DNA of 64,000 nucleotides from Closterium sp. Naga37s-1. Lineage: Eukaryota > Streptophyta > Zygnematophyceae > Desmidiales > Closteriaceae. The position numbers and the translations under genes are program-made. The stretch is taken from positions 1,310,001 through 1,374,000 of the forward strand of contig CANJKZ010000169.1 of NCBI GenBank assembly GCA_947471745.1. Reading direction: 5' to 3'. Positions 31,277 to 41,000 of the stretch are shown in pieces. Position 1 is the stretch's first letter. Every line of letters begins with the position of its first letter. Below the pieces are notes generated by a model. That model made no database searches. It was not told where the DNA came from and saw only the letters and a list, made by a program, of their open reading frames with translations.

Positions 31277-32460
31277 TGTCAAACTATTATAATGTTGAAG
31301 TTGTGTAGGCTGTAGTGGGTAGCCCATAAGGGGTACAACCCAATTAGGGTTAGTACTTGTACCAACTTTCTTCTCAATGCATCTATTCTCGTTCAGTTTC
31401 TTGACATGGTTTCAGAGCAGGTCCTGTTCCAGGACCGTTTGTTTTTAGGGCCCACCGATTCGTTAGCTGCCCGTAGCGCCCTACCCCACCAGTCGCGCTG
31501 CCCTGCCCTGCCCTAACCGTCGCGCCGCCCTGCTGGCTGCGCGCTGCTCTGCCCTGCCCATCGCGCCGCCCTACTAGCGCCGCGCCACTCTGCCCTGCCC
31601 TTCGCGCCGCCCTGCTAGCGCCGCGCCGCCCTGCCCTGCCCGTCGCGCCGCCTTGCTGGTCGCGCGCCGCCCTCCTCTGCCCGTCGCGCTGCCCTGCTAG
31701 CGCCGCGCCGCCCTGCCCTGCCCGCGCGCCGCCCTGCCTGCCGCCGCGTCGCCCTGCCCTGGCCGCGCGCCGCCCTGCTGGCCGCCGCGTCGCCCTGCCC
31801 TGCCTGTGCGCCGCCCTGCTAGCCGCCGCACCGCCCTGCCCTGCCCGCGCGCCGCCCTGCTGGCCGCCGCCCTACCCTTCCCTGCCCGCGCGCCGCCCTG
31901 CTGGCCGCCCGCCCTGCCCTGCCCTGCCCGCGTGCCGCCCTGCTGGCCGCCGCCCTGCCCTGCCCTGCCCGCACGCCGCCCTGCTGGCCGCCGCCCTGCT
32001 CTACCAGTTGCGCCGCCTTGCCCTAGCCGTGTGCCGCCCCGCCCTGCCCTGCGCGCTTGCGCGCCGCCATGCCCTTCGCGCCGTCCTTGCTTGCGTACTG
32101 CCCTGCTGCTCGCGCGCCATCCTGCTCTGCCCGCTATGGCTACTCTCAGCGTCCTCACATTCAATCCTGAGGGCCGTCCGATCCAGTTCGATACGTGGCT
32201 CGATGACTTACAGCTGTTCCTACTGAGCGATTCTAGAGACGGCGTTTCGTTGTTTGACCTCACGTTTGAAGCCTCTCTTGCCCCTCCCGACACAGCTGAC
32301 AGTGCGACAAGGGCGCAGGGCAAGCGCCCTGGGGGTGTGTCAAACTATTATAATGTTGAAGTTGTGTAGGCTGTAGTGGGGTAGCCCATAAGGGGTACAA
32401 CCCAACTAGGGTTAGTACTTGTACCGACTTTCTTCTCAATGCCCGTTCAGTTTCTTGACA
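31277..32460 (+). mobile_element. Internally deleted B-type copia
   Basis: A complete short element of 1,184 bp with LTRs at 31277-31406 and 32338-32460 (TGTCAAACTATT ... TTCTTGACA) and ATTAC duplications at 31272-31276 and 32461-32465. The primer-binding site TGGTTTCAGAGCAGG begins at 31407. The interior is a GC-rich CCCTGCC/GCGCCGCC leader plus the first 66 codons of gag (ATG at 32138), after which sequence jumps to GGGGGTG and the right LTR. The whole of the rest of gag and pol is deleted. It is a defective derivative that was nonetheless mobilised, since target duplications are perfect. Confidence 0.9.
32138..32337 (+). pseudogene. Truncated gag of the deleted copia
   Basis: Starts MATLSVLTFNPEGRPIQFDT, then WLDDLQLFLLSDSRDGVSLF, matching the gag start at 55268. 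The frame runs through the deletion junction (ALRPGGV-like) into the right LTR. Confidence 0.8.
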
Positions 32461-32465
32461 ATTAC

Positions 32466-33221
32466 CTGGTACCATTTTAATTTCTGACTCTCCCTTAATA
32501 AAGGCTTGAAAACCACGAGAAGTAATAATATTTCTTGTTGGGGTGTACAGCTGGAGTTTCCTAGTCGGTGCAGGGTCTTGTTTCGCGGAGTCTCCTTTTG
32601 TCTCGGCGATTTCTGTTGGTGCCGGCTGGTTGTGACGTTTTAAATTTGCGCCATCATATTCTCCTTTTTTCGCCCTCTCCGAAGTTACCACGTTGTCCGT
32701 TTTCTGCTTCGGGGGTGCCGCACTGTTCTTGCCCTTCAGCTCCGCACGTCTTTTCTTCATTTTCAACACGCCAAGATACGATGTCCTGTAGCGCCGCAAA
32801 ATTCGCACGTCTCGTTGTTTGCTAGCCGCTGCTTCGCATCGCCCTTGTCGTTCTCCATCGGGTCGGCAGTCGTGGGTGGTGCCGATCGCTCCATGCCACT
32901 ATTTGGCTTGTTGCGTCGTGTTCCGTAGTAGCTACTGTTCAACGCGTCGAACTGCTCCATCAGTGCTGCCCGAAACTGCGTCCATGTCCCTTCGCCTTGG
33001 ACAAATTTGTTGTTGATCCACTATAGAGCTGGGCCACATAACAGTGTTGTTGCGAGCCGTATGCGCATCCCGTCTTGGGTGGGGGTCGTGCATCCAACGG
33101 CTTCGAAGTAAATTTCGAGTTGAGCTACGAATCGACGAACGTCGCTCCCTTTAACTATAGGATCGAACGCCTCCGGTAGCCTCGGCTTCACTGCTTCGAG
33201 GGTAACTGTAGCTGCTGCCAT
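32466..33221 (-). pseudogene. Gypsy G1 gag
   Basis: Encodes PRLPEAFDPIVKGSDVRRFV and LEIYFEAVGCTTPTQDGMRI (retrotransposon gag domain), a shortened middle, and the zinc knuckle CEFCGATGHRILAC. The knuckle ends at a TGA that is one base out of register with the following KMKKRRAELKGKN frame. Compared with G2 the central part (GPALEWIYY to about QYTQQMELL) is missing. Confidence 0.75.
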
Positions 33222-33852
33222 TATCGCAGGTAGAATTGTCGGTGTCGCCGCTGCTGCTGCTGCTGTCGCTGCTGCATTCGCTGCTGCGGTCGCTGCTGCT
33301 GTGGCGGTTGCCGACTAGTTTGCAAGGAGTTTTTCGAGTCGTGGAAGCGCCGCACGTATCTGCTCATGCTCGGCTCGTAACTCCGCGATTTCCCGTACGA
33401 AATTATCTCTATTTCCCTCCATTTGGCGATTTGCAGGCAGATGTGCGACGAAAATAAATGAATTCTAGGTGCTGGTCGACTTACTTTGAGTCGGATTGAC
33501 TGTAGAATCGACGAGCGCGAATTCTGTACGTCGCGCAATTCTCCCTTAGTCGAAATTCGCGTCCGATCTCGGTCGTTGAGGAGAAACGTGATCCGACGCT
33601 CCAAATTCCAAACGTTTTGGGCGAAATTCTCTGGGCCGTTGAGATTCGAATAGATCTGACGGTCGAAATTCCAACGTTTTTGCCAGTAATCCTGAGGGGT
33701 GTTCGAAAACCGGATCGAGGGGGACTTAGAAAGATTGCGCGGAACTGGTTTTACATACCCGTGTCGACGCTTTCGTCGTCGCCCCTGCGGTTTTTCAAGG
33801 CCGGTTTTTTGCGGTTGAAGACCTCTCGTGTAAACCCGCTTTGATTACCAAG
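33222..33852 (-). other. Gypsy G1 leader and start of gag
   Basis: Contains the gag N-terminal region with Gln codons (CAG/CAA runs at 33240-33310) and an untranslated leader with many GAATTC/AAATTC phrases. On the minus strand, directly after the LTR, CTTGGTAATCAAAGC is the probable primer-binding site. Confidence 0.6.
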
Positions 33853-34214
33853 TGTGAGGATCTGGTTCAGAAAAGAGAAATCTATTGAATGATCCCCCTG
33901 GGTACAAGGCGAGGCTATATATATGCTCGACACAAAGGCAGTAACCCGGGTGTTACTAGAAGGTTCCGTGGGTCGCGAAGCGTCCCGAACGGGTCCTTCC
34001 CAAATTCTGTAAAAGGCAATTCGGTGGCAACCGAAAAGCCTAGAATCCGGTGCACTCAACCTAGTTCGGTGCCTATAACTATAATAAATATAGTAAAGCA
34101 ACGAACCTAGGAAATCAAGCAAATGCATGCAAGATAAAATAAAGCTAAGCTAGACAATGCATAATAAAGCAGAATCAAGCAAGTAAATTCCAGCAAAGCC
34201 GTCGTACTCTCACA
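33853..34214 (-). repeat. Gypsy G1 5' LTR (362 bp)
   Basis: Begins and ends with TGTGAG...CTCACA and has the same length as the G2 LTR at 62299-62660. A TATATATA near 33917 on the plus strand (minus reading GCATATATATAG) is a likely TATA box. Confidence 0.85.
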
Positions 34215-35362
34215 ACTACGAGTTCGCGACGTCGGACCGTGCCACTCGCCTGGCGCTGCTTGCGGATTACAACACCTCCATGGCGCTTCACATCCCCAAC
34301 AGCATCGCCTGGGCCGCTGCCGACAACCGCGCCTGCACCATCCTCCTCAGTGCACTCCCCGACACCCTCATGTGCCGCTTCCAAGCTCGTCAAATGCGAG
34401 CCCACCTGATTTGGGCCGAGCTCCAGTCCATGTTCGAACGCCGCGACATCATCTCCGTCGGCGTTCTCTTCCAGGAGTATTTCTCCATTACCCTCGCCAC
34501 CTGCGACGGCGCAGTCGATTACGTGGGGCGCATGCAGGAGGTAGCCGATCGCCTTGCAGCTCGCCAGGCTGCCCTCCCCGAGCCCCTGCGGATTCATCGT
34601 CTGCTCTTCAACCTCACGTCGGATTACGAGTCCCGTCTGCACGCCTTCACCGAGGCAAACTCCTTGGCTGGCCTCAGCGAGGTGGTTCAGTGGATCATTG
34701 ACACGGAGGTCAAGCTCCGCACCCCCATTGCCAACATCACCACCCCTCAGTCCTCCTCCTCCACTTCCCTCAATACCACGCAGCCGCGCAACCCGGGTGG
34801 TCGCAACGGCGGTGGAGGGGGTCGTGGAGGGGGTGGGGGTGGTGGTGGTGGTCGGGGTGGTGGTGGCCGTGGTGGCCGTGGTGGCCGTGGCCGTGGCCGT
34901 GGCCGTGGTGGTGGTGGTGGTGGTGGTGGTGGTGGTGGTGGTGGTGGTGGTGGTGGTGGTGGTGGTGGTGGTGGTGGTTGTGGTGGTGGTACTGGTGGTA
35001 CCACTCCTGGAGGTCCCTCTGGTGCTGGTGGAGCTGTGAGCCGTGGCGGTCGCACTCTCCCTCCCTGCACGTACGTTCGCCGTCATGGTCCCCGCGCCGA
35101 CACGCCTTGTGGTCAGACCAACCACCCCCCTGTCACATGCTTCAAGGCGCTCGATGACGCCTGGTTTGATCGCGGAATCACTGGTACCCCTCCTCGCTGG
35201 AACAGTGTTACCCCTCGCCCCTCCCTCGTGGACATCCAGACCCTCCCCTCCTTCCTCCCCGCTCACCTCCGCCTGCTCACCCCCTCCCCCCCTTCCCAGC
35301 TGCAGCAGTTTCAGCAGTACCAGCAGCAGCAGCAGTACTTCCCGGAGCAGCAGCAGCCATAG
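34215..35362 (+). pseudogene. Copia C gag
   Basis: Open from the gypsy border (YEFATSDRATRLALLADYNT) through ILLSALPDTLMCRFQARQMR, WAELQSMFERRDI and VDYVGRMQEVADRL, typical of UBN2-type gag. A Gly run of about 60 residues encoded mainly by (GGT)n lies at 34840-35010. After it comes a Cys-containing block, CTYVRRHG...PCGQTNHPPVTCF. The frame closes with TAG at 35360 within a Gln-rich stretch, and protease follows in another frame. Confidence 0.8.
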
Positions 35363-35460
35363 TTTCCCCAGCCGCAGCAGCCGCAGTTTCTCCAGCCGCA
35401 GCAGCCACCGCATCAGCAGTTCTTCCAACAGCAGCAGCCGCCGCAGTACCTTCACCCGCA

Positions 35461-36405
35461 GTGGCAGCAGCAGCCGATGACCTTCGGCACAGCGGCCATG
35501 GCCGCTCATGCCTCCCTTGCTCCCCCCCCTGGGCTTCCATCCCCTCTGCCCCCCCCAGTGTCCCTAACTCTCAGGGCAGTTTCCTTGAGCATGTTGCTGT
35601 TGCACCATCCGTCGCTTCCATATATCCCTCTGCTATCAGTGAGACGTCTTTCCAGTACCCCGTGTCACCTCCCCCTCCTTCCTCCCCCACCCTGGACTTT
35701 GTCCTTGATAGTGGGGCCACAGAAACTGCACTCGAAGACGCTGGCACCCTCACCCCCCTTCCATTTCCCACCCAGGTTCATGGTGCTGACTCCAGCTTTT
35801 CCATCCCATGCACTCACCTCTCCACCCTCCCTTGCACCGCTTTCCCATCCGGTAAGGTCACAAGTCTCCACATCCCTACCCTTCGCAACAACCTCCTCCC
35901 TCACCGAGAGCTCCAAGGTGTTGGTATTACCGCCATTTACCCTGGTTTTGCTACCTACTGTGATCTCTACCACACAGCCTCTGGTCGCTTCCTTCTGCGC
36001 ATTCCCCTTTGCCCTCGCACTCGCCTTTACACGCTCCGCACACCCCGTCCCCTTTTCGGTCATGTTACCACTCGTGATGGTACCTCCACCGGTCCCCCTC
36101 CCCCTCTCCCTCCCCCTCAGGTATCCTCCTCCCCTGCTTCACCCCCCTCCTCCCTCCCCACCTCTTCCCCCACCCCATCCCCCTCCTCCTCTAATACCCT
36201 CTCCCATCCAGCCGTAATTTTGCATCACAGACTCGGCCATCCCAACTTCGCCGCACTTCGCACTACCGTCACCTCTCGCCTCCTTAACAGCCTTCCTCCC
36301 ACGTTACCTCCCCTCCCCTCCCCCCCCATGCCCATCATGCATTCATGGCAAGCTCAAACAGTCCCCCCATCACAGCCATCCCACCTTTGCTGCCGCTCCC
36401 ATTGA
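35461..36405 (+). pseudogene. Copia C protease and pre-integrase
   Basis: The protease active site, FVLDSGATETAL (near 35700), is intact. The pre-integrase zinc block HHRLGHPNFAAL is near 36225. Gag and protease are in different frames, with a C8 run near 35550 as the probable shift point. The frame is lost again after LPSPPMPIMH, and the zinc Cys residues and integrase continue in another frame. Confidence 0.8.
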
Positions 36406-36838
36406 CCTTGTTCACATGGATCTCTGGGGTCCCTATCCCATCCGCTCCCGCCAGGGGCATCGGTACATGCTCGTCCTCGTCGACGACTACAGTCGGTTCT
36501 CCACTGTCTTTTTCCTTCACACCAAGGACCAGGTGCCGGCTGTGGTCATCAACTGGGCTGAGCAGTGCCGCACTCACTTCAAAGGCCCCATTGGCCGCCT
36601 TCACTCTGACGGTGGGGGTGAGTTCATCAACAACACCCTCGCCACCTTCTGCAAAACACATGGCATCAGGCAGACCGCCACCCTCCCCCACTCCCCTCAG
36701 CAAAATGGCATTGCTGAGAGTCGCATTCGTGAAATCACCAAAATTGCATGTTGCCTCATTCCTCACGCCTCCACCCCTCCTCAATCTCCGCTCCCACCCT
36801 CAACATCCCTCCTCCTCCCCCACAGAACTCTGGTCTAA
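36400..36838 (+). pseudogene. Copia C integrase core
   Basis: Encodes MDLWGPYPIRSRQGHRYMLV, then LVDDYSRFSTVFF (first Asp), HSDGGGEF (second Asp) and SPQQNGIAESRIREI (Glu), so D, D and E are all present. The chain then shifts frame, and a C-terminal extension (CVYLGHNRDSLGNLFLHPPT, IRSIDVVFDESI) follows to about 37075. Confidence 0.8.
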
Positions 36839-37367
36839 GGCCAAGCCTGACGCTGCCGGCCTTCGCGTTTGGGGCTGAAAGTCGTTCGTCCTCATCCCAC
36901 CGGCTGATCGCTCCCGCGCTGCTGGCAAGCTCGCCCCTCGTGCCCTAGAGTGCGTCTACCTCGGGCACAATCGCGACTCCCTAGGCAACCTGTTCCTCCA
37001 CCCTCCCACCAACCGCCTCATCCGCAGCATTGACGTCGTCTTCGACGAGTCCATTCTCTACTACTCCACTCCTGATCCTCTCCCTCCTCCCTCTCGCCCC
37101 CTCGCCTGGACTGACACTATCCTCCCACCTCTCCTCCCTCCCGCTCCTCTCCTCCCCCCTGTCGCCGCTCCACTCCCTCCTTCCTCCCCTGCCGACGTCT
37201 ACAACCCCGCTGGACCCGCCTCCCCGGCCCACTCAGCTGCGCCCCCTCCCTCTCTCCCTCCTCCTCTCACTCTCCCCCTTCTCAGCAGCAGCCGCAGCAG
37301 TCGCAGCAGCAGCACCAGCCGGGTCAGCAGCAGCAGCAGCGGCAGCAGCAGCAGGGGCAGCAGCAGG

Positions 37368-37401
<34 letters not shown>

Positions 37402-37519
37402 GGGTCAGCAGTGGGGGCAGCAGCAGCAGTAGCAGCAGCCGGGTCAGCAGCAGGGGCAGCAGCAGCAGCGGCAGCAGCGCCAGGCAACTTCTCGCTCCTC
37501 CCCTTTCCTCCTCCCTCGC
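36839..37519 (+). pseudogene. Copia C integrase tail and CAG-rich hinge
   Basis: After the integrase extension (VVFDESILYY near 37050) come a Pro/Ser-rich stretch and, at 37290-37480, a degenerate (CAGCAG)n tract. It codes for Gln, Ala or Ser depending on frame and reads through in all three. The tract joins integrase to reverse transcriptase. Confidence 0.6.
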
Positions 37520-39289
37520 ATGCACACCCGCTCCCTAGACAGACTCATTGCAGCCCCTCCTCCCGCCTCCATTCAGCTCCTTGAGGACTCCCATGAGGAG
37601 TTCCTCAACATTCGGCACCACACTCCTTTCCTTGCCTCCCTCTACCTTGACTTCCTGGGCTTTCCAGTCCTTGGCGCCACCTCCACCCCCACCATCTTCA
37701 CTCCCTCCACTTTCCAAGAGGCCATCACATGCCCTGATGCGGACAAGTGGATCGCGGCAATCTTCCTGGAGTGTGAGGCATTCATTCGCAACGACTCCTT
37801 CGTTGATGTCCCCCTCCCAGCCGACGCCAACCTTGTCGAGGGCAAGTGGGTCTTTCGGGTGAAGCAGCTGCCGGGAGAGGAGCCGGTCTACAAGGCCCGC
37901 TACTGCGCTAAGGGTTTCACCCAGACATGGGCCGAAGATTACTGGTTCACCTTCGCCCCCACCACCAAGCCGTACACCCTTCGCACCCTCCTCGACATTG
38001 GTGCGCGCGACGACATGGAGATCTGTTCCATGGACGTCTCCAACGCGTTCCTGCAGGGCGACCTGCACGAGCGCATCTTCCTTCGGCGGCGCCCCGGGTT
38101 CCACGCCGCCTTTCCTGAGAACACTGTGTGGCAGCTGCGTTGACCTGTCTACGGGTTGAAGCAGGCGCCAAGGGAGTGGCACGCGAAGCTGTCTGCCATC
38201 ATGGGGTCCCTAGGCTTCTCTGCCTCGCATTCTGACGCCAGTCTCTTTCTTCGCTCCTCCCCTCACCGCTTCTTCATTCTGGTGTATGTGGATGACATGA
38301 TCCTGCTTGCTGACTCCAAGGCTGACATGGAGCAGATGAAGCAGCAGCTGCAGCAGTGCCTCAAGTGCAAGGACCTGAGCTACGTCACGCACTACTTGGG
38401 CATGGCTATCACGCGCGACCGTCTTGCTCGCACCATCACCCTCTCCCAGTCCCATTACATCGGCCAGGTCTTGGAGAAGTTCGAGATGGCGCAGGCCAGT
38501 CCCATGGCCACCCCCCTCCCTTTTGGCCACCAACTTGCCCCACCCACTTCTCCCTCCTCCTCCCCTTGCTCCTATGCTGAGCTCGTTGGGTCGCTGATGT
38601 ACGCTATGATGTGCACCCGCCCCGACCTTGCCTACCCCATCAGCGTGCTCACTCGCTTTGTTGGCACTGGTCGCCACACCGAGGTGCACCGGAAATCTGC
38701 TAAGAGGGTCATCCGCTACCTTCGCGGCACCAAGGACCATGCCCTCACTCTTGGTGGCCCCTCCCCTCCCCTGCTCTCGGGCTTCAGTGACTCCTCCTGG
38801 GCTGACTCGCAGCCGGACCGCCGCTCCTCTCAGGGCTACGGCTTCACCCTTGGCACCGGCCTTGTCAGCTGGCACTCCACGCGCTACTCTGCCGTTTCCC
38901 TCTCCACCTGCGAGGCCGAGCTCTACGCTGGCACCATGGCCGCTCAGGAATCCCGCTGGCTCTGCTTTCTTCTTGTTGAGCTTGGCGCCCCTCAGCCCTG
39001 CCCCACCCTCTGGTGTGACAATGCCAGCACCATCCATCTCACTCAGGACCCCATCTACCACGCCCGCTCCAAGCACATCGAGCTGCGCTATTTCTTCATC
39101 CGCGAGCTCGTCCAGCGCGGCCTTCTTGCAGTTCGGAAGATTGCTGCCGAAGCCAACTTGGCCGACATCTTCACCAAGGCGCTCCTTCGCCCTGCGCACT
39201 CTTCTCTCCTCCGCCTCATCGGCCTTGCTCGCTGGGCGCCCCTTGATTCAGGGGTTGTCCCCTTCTTGTCTTTGCATACTAAGGGGTTG
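37520..39289 (+). pseudogene. Copia C reverse transcriptase and RNase H, one stop
   Basis: Reads EAITCPDADKWIAAIFLECE, VEGKWVFRVKQLPGEEPVYK, SMDVSNAFLQGDLHERIFLR (RT domains), then a TGA at 38141-38143 between VWQLR and PVYGLKQAPREWH. It resumes at once in the same frame with ILVYVDDMILLA (catalytic YVDD), THYLGMAITRDR, YAELVGSLMYAMMCTRPDLAY, and RNase H blocks SSWADSQPDRRSSQGY, STCEAELYAGTMAAQE, WCDNASTIHL and LADIFTKAL. A single C-to-T change would explain the stop. All RT and RNase H catalytic blocks are otherwise present. Confidence 0.9.
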
Positions 39290-39543
39290 TGATAGAATTC
39301 TATGTATAGCATGCTAAATGTTAAGGGGTTGGGACTACACCCAACTTTGGGTGTAGTCTTGCATTGTGGGGTGCCAATCCAACCCAATTGTGGTGGAGCC
39401 CCCAAATGCAACCCACTTGGCCTCAGGTTGCCTCACTTCCCAAAGTGAGGCCAACCCTTCCACAAACCCAACCTATGTTCAACCCAACCTTTCCCCTCCA
39501 AGCTTCTCATCCAACATATGTATGCTTGTTCCTCCTCTAATCA
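39290..39543 (+). repeat. Copia C 3' LTR (254 bp)
   Basis: Starts TGATAGAATTC after the purine-rich CTAAGGGGTTG and ends CCTCTAATCA, so the ends pair as TGAT/ATCA. It contains a perfect internal inverted repeat ACTACACCCAA-CTTTGGGTGTAGT (39332-39356), a possible terminator or protein site. Copia D integrase begins in the next bases. Confidence 0.8.
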
Positions 39544-40111
39544 AAGTAATGGTTCAGTTTACAACTTTCACACCAAAGAATTCCACAGCAACGAACTGCA
39601 GGCGTTTCTCACGGAGAAGGGGATAAAGCATCACATCTCACTCCCCTACGCTCACCAGCAGCAAGGTGTCGCCGAGCACGTCAATCGCACCCTCATGACG
39701 AAGGTTCGCGCCCTCATGAATCAATCCGGCCTACCCAAGAAGTTCTGGCCTTACGCCATGAATCACGCCGTGCGGCTTCACAACCTTCTGTCAACAACGG
39801 CGAACAGGCGGAATCTCTCACCGCACATGAAGTGGACCGGGACAAGGGGGGACACCTCGATGCTGAGGGTTTGGGGGTGCATGGTGCAGTACAGGCCGAT
39901 ATCAGCTACTGTCGGCAAATTCACTGAGCGCGCACGCTGGGGAGTTCATTTGGACCTCAGCTATGAGTACAAGGGGTGGTTGATTCTGGACATTGACAAT
40001 AACAAGATCGTACCTGCGCGAGATATTATTTTCTACAAACGACTCACCCTGCAGCAGTGGACCGAGGACCAGCACGGTAACGTCGCCAAAGCCTACGCCA
40101 AAAACGGGTGA
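39544..40111 (+). pseudogene. Copia D integrase, C-terminal two thirds
   Basis: Starts within the block containing the second Asp (YNFHTKEFHSNELQAFLTEK replaces the usual SDNGGEF) and has LPYAHQQQGVAEHVNRTLM (catalytic Glu), KKFWPYAMNHAVRLHNLL, VWGCMVQYR and HLDLSYEYKGWLI. An acidic region and a Pro-rich hinge follow from 40112 to 40525 in shifted frames. Confidence 0.75.
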
Positions 40112-40525
40112 AGCTTCGCATCACCAGAGGATGAGGCTGCAGCTCACCTTGACCGCAATCCCGCCGACGAACATCCTGGCGTATATCCTCGCCCGCGCGA
40201 CGACGACGACGATGATGATGACGCTCCCGCCCCAGGACCATCACGACGCCACGACACTCCGAGCAGCCCGTCGCCAGCACACGAAAGCGACGACGGCGAC
40301 GTGGTCGAGGTAACCACTCAGGAAGCCGAAGGCACGGCTAATGTCACATGCTTTCAACTACTCGGCCTGCACACCGCTACCACTTCCCCTCCACGCATCA
40401 CCGAGCCCAAGAATCCACGGGAGGCCCTCACGAGCCCACACGCCAAGGACTGGTGAGCGGCGATGGATGCGGAACTGAAAGCACTGGAGTCATACGACAC
40501 GTAAGTCCTCGTCGATCGTGCAGCA

Positions 40526-40934
40526 GTGAAGGGGAAGAGGGTGCTAAGCGGAAAATGGGTTTTTCGCCTAAAGACCGCTGCTGACGGAACTATCGAGCGC
40601 TTCAAGGCACGATGGGTCGTACGTGGTTATGACCAGCGCCATGGCATTGAGTTCGACCAAACTTTCGCCCCCGTGAGCCGCCATACCTCTGTCCGAATTC
40701 TACTCGCCATCGCAGCCGCTAAACACCTACCACTGCGGCAGATCAATGTCAAGAACGCATTTCTATATGCGTTAGTCGACGCAACCATCTTCGTGGAACA
40801 GCCACACACCTACGTGGAAGGAGATCCCAGGGTCTGTCAGCTGAAGAAATCCCTCTACAGGAACAAGCAGGCGCCGTGTCTCTGGCAGCAGCACCTGCAC
40901 AAAATACTCCTCGAGATCGGCTTCAGGCAGCTAC
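40526..40934 (+). pseudogene. Copia D reverse transcriptase, part 1
   Basis: Encodes LSGKWVFRLKTAADGTIERF, ARWVVRGYDQRHGIEFDQTF, VKNAFLYALVDATIFVEQP and QLKKSLYRNKQAPCLWQQHL, the first RT blocks. Asp of the usual DVKNAFL is Asn (INVKNAFL). The coding sequence stops exactly at GCTAC (40930-40934), the target duplication of copia E. Confidence 0.85.
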
Positions 40935-41000
40935 TGTCAAACTTATATGCTATAGTATGTGTAGGCTATAGTGGGGTAGTTCATATGGGGTACAACACTT

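Larger units (their letters stand above)
30926..34214 (-). mobile_element. Gypsy G1, 3'-truncated
   Basis: A minus-strand Ty3/gypsy element with a 362-bp 5' LTR (33853-34214), primer site, untranslated leader, gag and the first part of protease. It is cut at about 30925 by copia B1 and carries the deleted copia at 31277-32460. It was inserted into the gag of copia C, whose coding sequence starts directly at 34215. Confidence 0.8.
34215..39543 (+). mobile_element. Copia C, nearly complete but 5'-cut by gypsy G1
   Basis: Holds gag, protease, integrase, reverse transcriptase, RNase H, a purine-rich CTAAGGGGTTG and a 254-bp 3' LTR. The 5' LTR and the first codons of gag are missing because gypsy G1 sits at 34214/34215. 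It is a different lineage from A, B and E: Gly-rich gag tail, CAG-rich hinge and distinct RT. It lies within copia D, whose integrase resumes at 39544. Confidence 0.85.

Noticed and set aside
34747..35509. Minus-strand 444-codon frame with poly-Thr
   Set aside because: Antisense of the copia C gag Gly run; the plus strand carries the gag motifs.
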